Counted from the first letter of the stretch, positions 30,501 to 42,900 are shown. The stretch: DNA of 64,000 nt from Lumbricus rubellus (GCA_945859605.1 OX243827.1:2839067-2903066), one strand, 5' to 3'. Numbers and translations are program-made. Notes: generated by a model not told the origin, from the sequence alone.

Positions 30501-33500
30501 ACTAAATTGATCCTTTCAAAACAAAACAAGGCTGCATAAACAGAACAAAACATTTCAATGCACCATTCCAGAGAGGCAAACATTCATATGAAATGATAGC
30601 ACCTTCGTTTTCTTAGCCTCAGCATATCTCCGCAGTATCCTCTTCCCACATGTCATCTGATCTTTTGCACTGTCACAACCAATGGTTAGGTCTTGCTACG
30701 AAATATCTTTGTCATCTCATGCTTCATCCCCTCTGCCACTATGCTGCGTACCACCGCGTCCTCTTAGATACTCTGATATGTCTGACCTCTTTGTTCCTTG
30801 TATCAGTTCACTCCGTCATTCTGTTTGCTAGTCTTTACTCATCTTTCTCTCACCTCAAATCCTGCTTCTGTTCTCTTGAGGTCAATCGCACTTGGAGCGT
30901 TTCTGAAAGGCGTTTTTGCGGAGTAGAATCATCAATTTGATAATTAATAATCATATACAATACAACATGGATACATTGGATAGAATAGAACATTGTACAT
31001 CCTGGAGCAGACAAAGAGCGTTCCTGTCTTAACTCACCTGGGTGATGTGATTGAAGCCTTTGATGGCGTCAAAACGTTAAACAGAGGTCCAGAGGGACAA
31101 ACATTCATATGAAATGATAGCACCTTCGTTTTCTTAGCCTCAGCATATCTCCGCAGTATCCTCTTCCCACATGTCATCTGATCCTTTGCACTGTCACAAC
31201 CAATGGTTAGGTCTTGCTACGAAATATCTTTGTCATCTCATGCTTCATTCCCTCTCTGCCATTATACTGCGTACCACTGCGTCCTCTTAGATACTCTGAC
31301 CGACTTGATCTCTTTGTTCCTTGCATCAGTTTACTCCGTCATTCTGTTTGCTAGTCTTTTTACTCATCTTTCTCTCACCTCAAATCCTGCTTCTGTTCTC
31401 TTGAGGTCAATCGCACTGGGCACGCTTCTGAAAGGTGGTTTTGCTGAAAAAAGCATTCTATAATTAGTCATAAACGATACAATATATACAATAGAACATT
31501 GTACATCCTGGAGCAGACAAAGAGCATTCCTGTCTTAACTCACTTGGGTGAGGTGAGTGAAGCTTTTGATGGCGTCAAACGTTCGTTCTTTACTCTCATA
31601 TCGACCGTGTCGTTCAGCTCTTCACACGGACGAAGATCAAAGTATTTCGTCTGCAACCAATCGACAGTGAAACTTTCAAAGCAAAATCTGCTTTAAAAAA
31701 CAGTTGCCCACAGGTGCATATCAACACGCCTGGTAAGAGCGTATTGTAAGTGCCTCACAAAAGTGCTGCATACACAACTCTCTAACTGATTTATGCGTGC
31801 TTTAGAACATTGCTTGATGAACCGAGTTCAATGCAATGCAATGCAGTTGCAAGTGATGATGATGCTGATGACGATAATGATGATTATAATGATGATAATG
31901 ATGATGATGATGATAATGATGATGATGATGATAATGATGATGCTGATGACGATAATGATGATTATAATGACGATAATGATGATTATAATGATAATGATGA
32001 TGATGATGATAATGATGATGCTGATGACGATAATGATGATGCTGATGACGATAATGATGATTATAATGATGATAATGATGATGATGATGATAATGATGAT
32101 GATGATGATTATAATGATGATGATGATGATTATAATGATGATGACGATGATGATGATTATAATGATGATAATGATGATAAAGATGACAATGCAGTTGCAA
32201 GTGATGATGATGCTGATGACGATAATGATGATTATAATGATGATAATGATGATGAAGATGCTGATGACGATAATGATGATTATAATGATGATAATGATGA
32301 TGATGATGATAATGATGATGATGATGATTATAATGATGATGACGATGATTATAATGATGATGACGATGATGATGATTATAATGATGATGATTATAATGAT
32401 GATGACGATGATGATGATTATAATGATGATAATGATGATAAAGATGACAAAATCAATCACATAGACAACTACCAATTTTCAGCTATCCCGACAGTTGATG
32501 AAAGTACTTCAAAAATTATAAACTTGCGAATTTTGCAAACTCCAAACTCCTTGCTTTCTCTGTTATTGGCCCCATGGTACAAAATGGGCTCCCACTGACA
32601 CTATCTTCTTATGCCTAGGGTTTGCTCAGATGCATTTTATTCCAACCCCAAGAATGTTCTTGGTTGGGTCGGGAGCGCTTCTGAGTGGTAACGTTGACAG
32701 AGCACCATATAAATCTTTATAAAAAATAAATGAATAATTTGACTGTGATGACTGCAGCACACGTGGTCTTACAATCGTGCGAAGATCGATTGAAGTGTTT
32801 TCAACGACACCGTCGCGATTCATCCGATCGAGAAGCGTCCGACAGACGATCATCGACAGCCAATCAGATTCCGACGTCTCCAGAAACAACTTCACGTCGT
32901 CGCTTCCGGTTTTCTCATCTGAAAAACCAAAAACGAAGAAATAATGCAATTAGACAAAAGCGTCAGATACTCGAAACTCAAAGCTGTGCATTTTTCAATG
33001 CTTGAATTGGGAGCACTTCGGAGTAGTCCACTTTGACTTAGACAGAAATTTGTGTAACTGCAATTCTGTCAACCGTAGTATGATCATCAAATGTTCTTGT
33101 AAGGCAGTGGTTCCCAACCTTTTTCGACTTTACGGCCACTTTTTCTAAGTTGGAGGGTGCCATCAATCATACTCAATCAATTAATGCACAAAATTGTGTA
33201 AATTTAAGCTCAATAGATCTAGATAGGCAAACACGTGCAAAAGCCATCAACCACCTGCGAGCTGTTCTGCAATGACCAATGCCAGCATCCAGGGATCACG
33301 AGGAACAATGGACGTCTCCATGGCAACGACTGACGACAGAAACCACGCCTCTGCTACCATGGCAACCAACTTCTGTGCCAAGCCAATCACAACCATCTAA
33401 AGACAAATGAATAAAACAAAAGAACAAAACTTATTTTTTACCAATTCGATTTCAACATATATCTCTGCTTAATCACTTTCCTTAAATCATTACTATGTTG

Positions 33501-36500
33501 TATAGAACGATATATACTTTTTCTGTCAAACTAAAAGAAAACTTTGCGTAAGAATACATTAGGTAATCAAAGCAGCTCTGCTCTGCTGGATTTTGACAAG
33601 TTCCCAGAATTTAGCTATTTTGCATCCTCAAATAATTTTATTTATAATTCCTGAGGGCGCTAAGGTACCTCGCGCCCAAATGATAATAATACTTAAGCAG
33701 TAATGGGATGTTTAACTGAAGATTTAAGGACAGCATTTATACAGAAAGCGGCCAGTACGTACATCAAGTCGCAGAGGTATTTAGGCACTACGCCCTCCTG
33801 CAGGGACTTTGTAAATAGAAGCAAGACCTTGTATCTGATTCATGCCAAGATCTGAAGCCAGTGAAGGTCATTCGTCATGTATGTGGAGATACCGACACAG
33901 TGACCACTTCGAACCCATAAACTCCATGCTACAGGCCAAACACACACAGAAGAGAAAGTTACTCAGCCAAATTTCAATTGAACCCACGCACCTGAGTCGA
34001 GTGATTCCTGAGACGAACGCAGGCAATAAGAAGCGCAACAAGTTGCACAAACTGTGAACTGCGAACGGCCGCAAAGTCGTTCGTCCAGATCCACTGAGTC
34101 AACAAACACCAACGCACCGAACGAACTTTGCAATTTTCAGCGGAAGGCAGTCTGCAATGCATGAATTAAATTCATGCCATCAATTAAATATCCAAAAATT
34201 TACCACTAATGAGACAAATTATATATAGACAACAAAAAATAATTCAGCGAGCCATAAAATCTATTATTTGTGTAATAAGTAATCATCTCTTGTTGGAACT
34301 TTCAGTTAAAGCGGTTATATGCAGCAGCCACGCCACTCAGATCAATAATTTTACCTTTTTTTAGTTGGGCAGTTCATTCATTCATTCATTCATTCCTTTA
34401 TTACAAGGATTTACACAGGTAAAGTGATTAACAAAGCCCATCTTCAAGGTAACTACTAACTACGTACTTACCTTTTCTTCGATTCCACGAAATCGAGTTC
34501 AATTAATCGAACGATGAATCGTAGAAAGAGAAGATCAGCATTCGACGCACAATCATCGCCACCGCCACATTCAATGACTTTCCTGCAAACAAAACAAAAA
34601 AGCAAATACGTTCATAACACAAACAATTTCTTTACTTATCGCACTTGTAACACAAGAAAGGTCAACGCATCTCATTCGGAGGAGGCACAAGACAAGAGCA
34701 CATTAAAAACCTATCCAGGGTTTCAACACAGAATCAACTCATCCATCTAATATTCACAATTGTTGGACTACAATCCCAGCATGCTACCAAACAACACACA
34801 CGCACACACACACACACACGCACACAGTGGTTTCAAAGCAATCTGGCTAAGAAGACAGCGCCAATGAGACAAATGCATCTAGCAGAGGTGCATGAAGTAA
34901 CAGAGCTAAGCAATATATCGAGCAATGCTTTCGAGACGAAGTCGGACATTGATATTGATATTGACTGCAATTTCACTTAAAACAACCATCAACCGATGTT
35001 ATTGGAATTAAGATAAATAACGACCCAATAGAAGTTACATTGCGCCTAATTCCCATAGAGGTCACTCCGCTCTGTTCCTTAAGAACCTAAAAACTGTTTT
35101 ATTTAGCCATGGTTGGGCCGGGAGCGCTTCTGAGTAGCCTACCTTGAAGAGGCGCTATATAAATTTCGTAAATAAAAATAAATTCAAAAAGTCATTGGAT
35201 AAGATAAGATTAGTGAAAGGCACCAACTTAGTTCTCAAGTAACTTCGTGCAAGACTCAGCAAAACACGAAGATGTGAAAATAAGCAAAAGAGAAACGAAC
35301 GCCGACCTGAACAGATATTCGATGAGTTGCCAATTATTCTGATGTTGGACGTAGACGTGAGAGAGAGCGTCAACGTAGACGTGCTTCATTGAAGACGAGA
35401 TCGGACGGTGGAGAAAAAGAATTCGCTCAAGCAACGTCGAAATCTCATGACGAAGTCGATCGTCAAGGTCACGCTCCTGATGAACAATACAAACAAACAC
35501 ATGACAATTGATTGGTGGTATAATAATGCAACGTAGCATTTAACATAACTGAAAATGTCGTCACATAACATGATAAAGCACAACGTATCACCAGAGCACA
35601 CAATACAATTATAGCTCATAACAAAATAAAACACAGAATATAACATGACATTCTTTAATCCATTCCTAGAATTGATATAGTGCATCTTCAAGAGACTTAC
35701 TCAAAGACAGAACACAACATAGCATAATAGCCTCTCTCTTGATATGCGCTTGCTCCTTACATCACTCTCTAACACTAAGTTCTATAAGCATCTAAAAACC
35801 GTTCTTTTCGGTTGCTATGGAATCAGGATCACTTCTGAGTAATCTCCTTGAAGTGGTGCTATAATAAATCCTTAAGTAAGAGAATGGATACAAAATCGAA
35901 CATACAACAATGTAGCAAAACAATTAACTACACCGATTACTATTGTATCAAATAACGAGAAATTTCCAGAACCACATTAACAGCTACCAGTTTATATGAA
36001 CTGAAACTCACAACAATCGGTTCAGTCTTATCAAACATACATGTACAACAATAATAAAATTATAACTGAAGTAAAACGTTTCAGACGTAGCTTTGCTTTT
36101 AAGCACATGGATCTCTGACTGCATCTTCCTCTGGCGGCTGACTATCCGCGCCTCAGATTCACATTTCGGTGTGACCTTGCATGCATTATAAATTTATTTA
36201 ATAATAACAGTAGTAGCTAGTCCTTCAGCAATCAAACCTCACCTCAACAAGTATCTTCAGAAGTACAGTCAGCGTTGAGCTCGCTGGATACGAAACTGGA
36301 CTCAGAAACGACGAGATCGCGTCGACAAACTTCTTCACGTTCTCTCGACCGTTGAAGCGCGCTCCCTCATCCGCGTTAAGACACGCATCGATGAGCATCG
36401 TTACGATCTTGGAAAACTGATGTGTCTCCTTGGAAACGGGAGGCGATTGCTTCGTTTGTTTTGAGTCTTTGGTTTCGTCCGTGACAACAGGGAACTTATC

Positions 36501-39500
36501 CGACTCAGTGCACTTTGCCTCTGTGTTGAAAAACTGATTAGACATAGTGCAAGATTCTTGAACAGATTCTTGAACAGCTGTGAAAGGATTTGAAGTCACG
36601 CATTGCAATTGGTTGGACAAAGTCGGTTGATTCAGAGTCGCGCATTCAGCGGAGTCGGAGTTTAAGACTTCTGATGGTAAAATGGAAGATGGTGTTATAT
36701 CGATCGGATTGGAATTCAAAGCAATCGAGTCTTTGGGTTTTGTCATTTCAACGTCATTACGATTCAAAAGTTCGGTAGATTCCGTCAATGAAAACTGCTT
36801 GGCGAGCAAGTTATCGCCACAATCAGAGGAGAAATTGGATTTAAGCTCTTTACGATGTTGGTCAACGACGTTGTCCACTTCGTTTCGATTCACGTTGTTC
36901 TGCTTTAACGGTGAAAAGTTGTTGATGGCAGACGATCGTAGTTCAACTTTGTTCTGTTTGGAGATTTCGTCCGACAATCGTTTGATAATCACAGATCGTT
37001 GCGAATCCACGACAATCGACAACATCTGACCGTTCTCTTTCCCATTTCTGCCGCTCTCCGCTGACCCTGCTTTGTTCTCGTCTTGAACACCCCGCTCCAC
37101 TTGCACTTCTCTCGTAGGTGAAATCGTGCGTTTAACAACCTCCTTCAACATCTGCAGCTGTTGACGAGACAAAGGCGGACGCGTTGACAACGGCTTCACA
37201 GGTTTCTCGATCAATCGTGTTTCCTCCGTTCGTTGGTCGTTAGATACGACGCAATTCATTTCCATCGTCATTTCCTTTAGGATGGGACTACGCAACAAAC
37301 GTCTCTTCTCGTCAGATCGTGACTTGCGACTTTCATCTAACAAACGTCTCTTCTCGTCAGTGATTCGCGACTTGCGACTTACATCCAACAAACGTTGAGT
37401 CGTCTGCGCATCTTTACAACACAAACCAACGTCGACTTGCATTCTTCTCCGCTTCAAGCGACTTGAAGAGAAGTCGGTCGCTCCAAAGTCTCGCATTTCC
37501 TCCGCGCAACCGATCTTCTCTGAAGTCGCACCAAAAGTTTCTTTCGAAGAAATGTTTTCAAATACGACATTACATTGCCGCATTTCCGCACAACATTCAT
37601 CCACATCCACCCGCGTCTTTCCATCCCGTCTTCCAGCAACACGCTTAACCAACGACGATCCCACATCCAACCGTTTGACAATCGGTCCATCCTTCGAATT
37701 CAAACGTGAAGTCTTCGGAAGACTCTCGAGCATAACAATGGGTTCCTGCGTCATCAACGACCTCCTCCTCTTCTGGCGATCGACAACGGCAGACGGCATC
37801 AACTCACGAACCGACGTTCGCAAAGCCTCAAGTCGTGCCCCACGTCTCGTTTGGCACTGCGTATTGTAGGGTTTTTCCCCGATCTTTCCCGTCCTGGTGC
37901 ATTCCAACGCAGAACCTTTCATTGGCGGTCCATCAGGTAGGCGCTTGCGAAGCTTTAGAGCTGTCCGGTATAAGTCTGCGCTCACAACGTAATAATCTTC
38001 TTCGTTTGGAGGCGTCAGCTGCAAACAAAAGATGGAACTAATCAACACAAAGCATTCACCTGTGAGTCACAGTTCGGGGTAATACATGCGTGCAAGAGCC
38101 TACCAGCTGCGACCATTCTCATCATCATCATCATCATTCTCATCATCATCATCATTATCATCATCATCTTTATTATCATCATCATCAAAGCACAGCTTCA
38201 TACTTATGAAGTCTTTGTCCTTAACGAACTAAAATGTCATTGCAGCTAAAGCAGACAGCACCTCCTATTAGATTCTCTTTAAATGGTGCTATATAAATTT
38301 ACTAGTACGTTATATTAAGCTGTTTAATAACAAAGTTTCCAATCCTCAATAACATTCCAAAACATTCAGCATTAGCATATAAACAAAAATATTTTCCCAT
38401 AGATAATAAAAGCCACAACGTTGGAATCTGTTAGTTAGCCAAAAATGAGAAGAAAAAAAACACAAATTAACTCTCTTCTAAACCAGATTTAAAGACAGTC
38501 CCACTAAAATCAATCGGACAAGAAACAGAATTGACCTAACTTACGTCCTTGTCAGCTTACCTTGGCGACATAATCTCGAATGTAATCAGTGTAGAGGCAG
38601 AGAAATCCATGGCTGACGAGATCCGAAACGATATCGAGATGATTAACGCATTGGTCTTTATCGACGAAGATATGCGTCAACGAAAAGAAGGCGACGTCGT
38701 TCATACTTTCTCTCTTTAGCATGACAACAGCGCCTCCATACGTCAGCATCCTAACATAAAATCAATCAATCAATCAGTTTATATAGACTCAATAACAACA
38801 GATATATCAGCAGGGCCGGATTAAGGCATGTTCAACATGTTCGGCCGAACAGGGGCCCCCACACTTTAGAGGGCCCCCACACACACGAGAAAAAATATTT
38901 TAAAGAAAAAATCGGTATATTTTGACGAAATTTCGACCAAACGACTTTTTAAAAATAGGTCTTCAGGTGTTACAAACGGAAAAAATCGGTATATTGTAAA
39001 GAAATTTCGACCAAACGACTAAACAAAGTCAAAAGGTCATCAGATTTTTCGATCGAAGATCCCCCAAAATTTCCGAACCGGGCCCCCACATTTCTTAATC
39101 CAGCCCTGTATATCAGGTACCTATAAAGTAATAATAATCTTTATTTCCATTTCTCAAACTGAAGCAGCGCGCAGAATGATTACAATTCATAGTAAGACAG
39201 ATATGATCACAAGTTGCTACAAGAGTCGAAGTTAACTGTCGGCAGCCAACAGACAACCCGTCATGTTCTACATAATTATACAACTCATCTTACCAACGCC
39301 ATCTGCTGAATGGAAGGTTGAGTGGAGTTCTGGGCGAGTAAAAATTTAAACACAAAACAAATTAAACCTGAGCACAAACAATGAAGTGAGATCTGCATTC
39401 AAACAATGATGATCAGTCAAAATTTTACTAGATTTAAATGTGAATTAATTAATTGAAACCTTGATACCTCATGAAGACCTCTTTATTCGACACGTCCTTA

Positions 39501-41294
39501 ATCAAGATCATAACATTCCAGCCCTGGAATGCCTTTCTTCCACCGAACGCAATGCGTCTCCTCCATCTCAGTGGCGCTTCCAGAAGTCGATCATCACGAA
39601 AATCACTTCCCAACAGTTGACGTTTCCTTTTGTTCCACTCAAACTCGTTTTCCCGCAACCAATGTCCCGTTGCGTAGCTCCTCTCAATGTAGTCAGGTTG
39701 GAGAATCCAGAGACCTGCGCAGAGCAGAGACAATACACAACTAATTATGACTCATCTGGACAAAATCAGGCGTATGTTGCAACACAAGTTTCTCAGATAA
39801 TGACTAAAATGTGATGGAAACTCAATTTTTTCAATCTTTGGTCTTTGACAGAAAAAGATAAATAAATACATTTTAAACACATTAAAACAACAAATTGTGA
39901 AAAGAATCTAAATTAATTATACTTTTAATGATTTTGAAGTGGTTACTGTCTAAATAATTCAACGACTTTTCCAGAAATTTTCCACTTTCCCGCCATTATA
40001 ATCACACAAACTGTTATCTACCTCTCACGCTAAACAAAATTCTGTGTGAATTTCTAATTGCAAACAAATTACAAAAGTGCTTAAGTTCTCACACTAGATT
40101 TATGATGGACGATGAGATGGCCAGATAGTGTCCTTATCCTGATATGCTACTTAGGTCCAAAAAAAGAAGCTGCAAACACCTCACAGCCCCATGGCAGAGT
40201 TAGCTGAAAGGATTTTTATTCTATCAGTCCTTCAACTTGCTGCATTTCTTCTGCGGCTTAGCACACGCACGTGACGAATCATTAAATGGCAAAATTGATC
40301 TTTTATGTAAATATACGAAATTCAACCCCATGAAGGCTGAGAACAGTTGCTTGAGTCAACCCTCACAGGCAGACAGGTTTGCAGCACTGGTCACCTGTCT
40401 ATCGTATTTCTAGTCATGCAAGTTGTGTGAGAGTGACAGCCAGTTCTCTCCCTTTGATTTTCCTACTGCTATTGTACGGCAGAAAGTACCGATTTCTACA
40501 GTGATCACACACATCAGCTACATATACTGAACACACAGCCATGAGAAGAATTGCAGTTTATCCATTAAACTTGATGTCATCATTATAAAGGTCAGAGGCA
40601 ACTGACCGGCGGAACAGGCTGTGATGAATTTCTCCGTCCATTTCGGTTCACCACAAATCAAAATGAACTCTTCATTCGGCTTCAAATCCTGAAGTTCAAA
40701 AACAAGTTGACTCAATATAAATGCAAATTCCACATTCCATCGTAAAACACTAACTGCTACACTACTGCTTAGTTAAGAAGAGCAGTCCCTTAACCCTTTA
40801 ATGCCGGAGGGTATAGGATTTTCCCATACCATTTACTACCATCTCAGCATTAAAGGGTTAAAGTTTGCCTGTAGTCAGCCATGAGTATAAAGTGTTGGCA
40901 CCTTCATTTTCCTTAGCCTTGACCTACGAGGGTTGGCAGCCAGTCCACTCTCCTACCAACTCCTCTTCATCTGACAGTGTACAGTAATTGTACAATCGGT
41001 GTACTTTATTTCAAGTGTATTTCAGCTGAGTTGGTTAAGGGCATAGGAGGAGCAGAAGTCCTGAACTAACTTTCTGCACTGAACCACGAACTCCTAAAAC
41101 AATAAAAGTTCTGCTATGCCAAAAATACTTTATAATAACAGATTGGCTCGAACTGGTTCGAAAGCAAACAGAATCAGCTTCGTTTTTACCTGTACTGAAA
41201 TAGCACGTCCTCCAAGATCTTTGATTTTTCGTATAAGACTTCTTTTCGGTGCAGATTCAACGCCAGTCAACAGAAAACGCTTTTCAACTGACAT
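27201..41294 (-). CDS. SLF1: SMC5-SMC6 complex localization factor 1 (complete, 1,389 residues, 17 exons)
   Basis: SLF1 (ANKRD32/BRCTx) links RAD18 to the SMC5/6 complex at damaged or stalled replication sites in the nucleus. Exons: 41294-41190, 40688-40607, 39714-39468, 38750-38561, 38018-36243, 35476-35307, 34582-34472, 34151-33992, 33396-33255, 32918-32773, 31650-31544, 30447-30392, 30203-30132, 29520-29377, 28865-28725, 28303-28172, 27589-27201. All junctions are GT-AG and in phase (4,170 bases including the stop). Tandem BRCTs (residues about 5-210) bear [14 protein letters not shown] and [11 protein letters not shown] disordered basic centre follows, then a helical region. Ankyrin repeats (1098-1225) read [40 protein letters not shown] and [17 protein letters not shown], the same order as in vertebrate SLF1. 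It is longer than the human protein (about 1,058) because exon 5 is expanded. A stop lies in frame 9 bases before the ATG. Confidence 0.93.
28172..30447 (-). CDS. SLF1: SLF1 exons 12-16, ankyrin repeats
   Basis: Exons 30447-30392, 30203-30132, 29520-29377, 28865-28725 and 28303-28172 (residues 1079-1260). Each of the last four carries one ankyrin unit and all are joined in phase 1, so they look like exon-per-repeat evolution. The repeats are thought to mediate contact with SLF2 and SMC5/6 or histones. The last unit ([20 protein letters not shown]) is a capping repeat. Confidence 0.92.
28600..28690. repeat. (CATACGTA)n-like microsatellite
   Basis: ACATACGCACGTACATATGC and variants, beside the SLF1 exon 15 donor. 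Confidence 0.8.
28975..29240 (-). mobile_element. 5'-truncated LINE, ORF2 C-terminal remnant
   Basis: The minus strand encodes [20 protein letters not shown] and then [17 protein letters not shown]. This resembles the R.v.eG.i.GkR..GR.R.. segment near the end of several LINE reverse-transcriptase ORFs. It lies between SLF1 exons 14 and 15 and differs in family from the copies at 4190 and 10370. Confidence 0.7.
29720..30040 (+). repeat. 48-bp minisatellite, about six copies
   Basis: The unit contains CACTTAAAAACAAAACCAGT, then ATTGAAAGTACTGTTTACAT and TTTG. Because 48 is a multiple of 3, long open frames with a 16-residue period ([16 protein letters not shown]) appear on both strands, and these are not genes. 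It lies in the intron between SLF1 exons 13 and 14. Confidence 0.92.
30568..31584 (+). repeat. Tandem duplication (about 521 bp) that includes the end of SLF1 exon 11
   Basis: 30568-31088 and 31089-31584 match closely. Both contain AAACATTCATATGAAATGAT and CTCCGCAGTATCCTCTTCCC, a repeat-family-C copy, and TGGCGTCAAAACGTT at the end. The right copy's end is the last 41 bases of functional exon 11 (31544-31584) with its donor. The left copy therefore carries a detached exon fragment (about 31022-31072). Confidence 0.87.
31022..31078 (-). pseudogene. Duplicated 3' fragment of SLF1 exon 11 with an intact donor
   Basis: The minus strand shows GACGCCATCAAAGGCTTC...CACCCAG|GTGAGT. The real exon has CACCCAA|GTGAGT, so the copy's donor fits the consensus better. 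It lacks the first 66 bases of the exon and the acceptor, and it lies downstream of exon 11 in transcription order. See findings for the possible splicing effect. Confidence 0.8.
31850..32455. repeat. 600-bp GAT/AATGAT microsatellite
   Basis: Dense ATGATGATAATGATGATTAT repeats with internal longer-period duplication: CAATGCAGTTGCAAGTGATG occurs at about 31840 and 32190. It gives long Asp-rich, Met-rich and Ile-rich open frames on all sides. It lies in the intron between SLF1 exons 10 and 11. Confidence 0.95.
32660..32732 (+). mobile_element. Solo SINE-1/LINE tail
   Basis: GGTTGGGTCGGGAGCGCTTC, TGAGTGG and CACCATATAAATC, 40 bases from the SLF1 exon 10 donor. Confidence 0.65.
33105..33170 (+). 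mobile_element. hAT MITE end (truncated)
   Basis: CAGTGGTTCCCAACCTTTTT, then GGCCACTTTTTCTAAGTTGGA, is the same family as the complete 304-bp element at 50460-50763 read on its minus strand. Only this end is present. Confidence 0.7.
33743..33900 (+). repeat. Interspersed repeat (partner of 19330-19485)
   Basis: CGCAGAGGTATTTAGGCACT and AAGCAAGACCTTGTATCTGA match the copy in DNAH10. It lies in the intron between SLF1 exons 8 and 9. Confidence 0.6.
35108..35172 (+). mobile_element. Solo SINE-1/LINE tail
   Basis: GGTTGGGCCGGGAGCGCTTC, TGAGTAG, then CTTGAAGAGGCGCTATATAA; one of the best-preserved tails. A second, weaker copy lies at 35812-35880. Confidence 0.78.
36243..38018 (-). CDS. SLF1: SLF1 exon 5, 592-residue disordered centre
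   Basis: This 1,776-base exon (residues 209-800) is mostly Lys, Arg, Ser, Glu and Asn. A short internal duplication reads [19 protein letters not shown] next to [20 protein letters not shown]. It is the only long uninterrupted ORF in the window, and both edges splice in phase 0. The corresponding stretch in vertebrate SLF1 is also low-complexity and poorly conserved, so only position and phase support homology here. Confidence 0.88.
38110..38190. repeat. (ATC)n microsatellite
   Basis: CATCATCATCATTCTCATC and variants, 90 bases upstream of SLF1 exon 5. Confidence 0.9.
38561..41294 (-). CDS. SLF1: SLF1 exons 1-4, tandem BRCT domains
   Basis: Residues 1-208. BRCT1 runs from [11 protein letters not shown] to [18 protein letters not shown], with the conserved Trp in the last helix. 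BRCT2 runs from [15 protein letters not shown] through the glycine turn TYGGAVVML and the strand SLTHIFVD to [12 protein letters not shown]. In human SLF1 this pair reads the phosphorylated RAD18 tail. Exons 41294-41190, 40688-40607, 39714-39468, 38750-38561. Confidence 0.9.
38811..39108. mobile_element. hAT MITE, 298 bp, with 8-bp TATATCAG duplication
   Basis: The inverted ends are CAGGGCCGGATTAA and TTAATCCAGCCCTG. Exact copies of TATATCAG lie at 38803-38810 and 39109-39116. The 8-bp duplication and CAGGG end are diagnostic of the hAT superfamily. It has no ORF and lies in the intron between SLF1 exons 3 and 4. Confidence 0.92.
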
Positions 41295-41453
41295 TGCCAA
41301 CTACCACAGGATGAACAAAAATACACAAGAAATGCGATTAAAATATATTTTAATACAGTTCTATCAGAAAGACGAATATTCACCTAAGGCACAATCTTAA
41401 CGCCAACGCTAGCCTCAGAACATATCATGCGCTTGTATCAACTCAAAATGTGT

Positions 41454-41690
41454 GCGGCCCGAATCCCCGAAACTTGAATCCCCAAAGCGACTATCGGCCA
41501 GGTTCCCAAAATCGATTTTCGATTTGTTACACCCAATCCAACGACTTTAAACACTAAACTGTGTTATCAGCAACACTAACAGTATTCGATTTAACTCTTG
41601 AGTAATTGGAAGTTCGGACGCTCTCTAAAAATACGATTTCGGGAAATCGGGCGTTTGAGTATTTTTAACGTATCCGGGGATTCGGGCTGC
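41454..41690. mobile_element. Short inverted-repeat element upstream of SLF1
   Basis: GCGGCCCGAATCCCCG at the left and CGGGGATTCGGGCTGC at the right form 16-base inverted ends with one mismatch, 237 bp apart, and related GGGAAATCGGGCG motifs lie inside. I cannot define a target duplication, so the superfamily is open. It sits 160 bases upstream of the SLF1 start codon, where the promoter should be. Confidence 0.6.
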
Positions 41691-42424
41691 ATGAATTCGG
41701 CTTGACCCCCTAAAGCTGGAAGCGAAGTAAAGCTTCCCGCTCTCCCCCAAAGGACCGTGACTTGCCCTTAGTACTTGTTACATGTTTAACGACACTGCCA
41801 TACAAAAGATGATTAGTGTCGCCCTCCTCCTTTATCCAGGCTTGGGATTGGCACTGGAAGAGTGCAAACAGTGGCAGAGTTCTTGCCCATAGTATAATTT
41901 AACAAATTATTTATACTGTGGCTTGCCCTTTATATAAACGGGTGTCTACCCATAATAATTATTATTGAACATTCGTAATATCCAGATTCTACATCTCCTT
42001 GGTAGATACAATCAGATTATGTGCAAATTTGTCCTCTCTAACTTCTGAGAATTGGCACAAAATCCGTAAATTACCTATTAGTTAATAAATTATAGTCTCA
42101 ATTTCGCCCGAAATCATCCATTGAACTTTGAGTTTGATTTGTTTCTGCGCCAAATTATCATTGCTTATGCGCCAGAGTGCAGTGTTACCGCTCTAAAATG
42201 TAAGAAAAGCCAAGATGAGGTCTTAAAAAAAGCCAAGAAAAGCCAAGTTACCTATTTTAATTCAACAGAAGCTAAATTTTCCGATAAATTGCGATGTTTA
42301 TGAAATTTTGTATAATTAATCATGAAATTAATCTATATTAAATTGTTAATACTTGGTTCCGTTCGCTGATTTTCTAACATACTAACAACATTTTGGAACA
42401 TAGTGCGCTAGTTTTGAGAAATAA

Positions 42425-42900
42425 GCGTCTTAATAATAATAATTATAATAATAATATTTTTCTTTGTTGAAACGCCTGCAAGACGCTCTGCGCTTTACAT
42501 TTAGGCTACAAGTCAAGGCCGTAGACAGGGGGGTGTTTTGGGTGTTTGATGTTCAAACCCCCCGAAATGGAAAAAATCTATTGCATTTTCTAGTTCGTGA
42601 TGCAAAAAACGATGAAAAAGCCATGAAAACACCCCCGAAATTAAATAATAGATTAAATTTCGAATCAGAAAAAAGGTCATAAGAATTTTTGACGGCGAAA
42701 ATGGAAAATATTTATAAGATTTTGACCAGATGACTAAAAAAAGTCATCAAAAAATTTGGCGGAATTTTTTTTTCAGCCACCGAAAACACCCCCCGAAATA
42801 AAATCCTGGCTACGGTCTTGCTACAAGTTATGCAGTAATCTTAATTAAACTTAACTACCAACTGAGCAGACAGCTTTTCTTCACTTTAGTTGTTTTGTTG
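42425..42900 (-). mobile_element. SINE-2 copy, split by a hAT MITE
   Basis: 42425-42512 plus 42820-42900, on the minus strand, matches the body of the SINE-2 at 11640-11760 (CTGCTCAGTTGGTAGTTAAG, ATTACTGCATAACTTGTA, and after the break CTAAATGTAAAGCGCAG). The ATT tail is at the left. Confidence 0.75.
42513..42819. mobile_element. hAT MITE, 307 bp, with 8-bp GCTACAAG duplication
   Basis: The ends are related by AAGGCCGTAGACAGG and CCTGGCTACGGTCTT. Exact GCTACAAG copies lie at 42505-42512 and 42820-42827. Subterminal GGGGGGTGTTTTGGG faces AAAACACCCCCCG. Confidence 0.88.

Noticed and set aside
31793..32598. Long open frames rich in Asp, Met, Ile or His on both strands
   Set aside because: They are produced by a trinucleotide-based (GAT)n microsatellite with few possible stop codons, and they lie inside an SLF1 intron.
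36682..37029. Plus-strand ORFs over the large SLF1 exon
   Set aside because: Antisense shadows of a long coding exon, with no splice structure or homology of their own.
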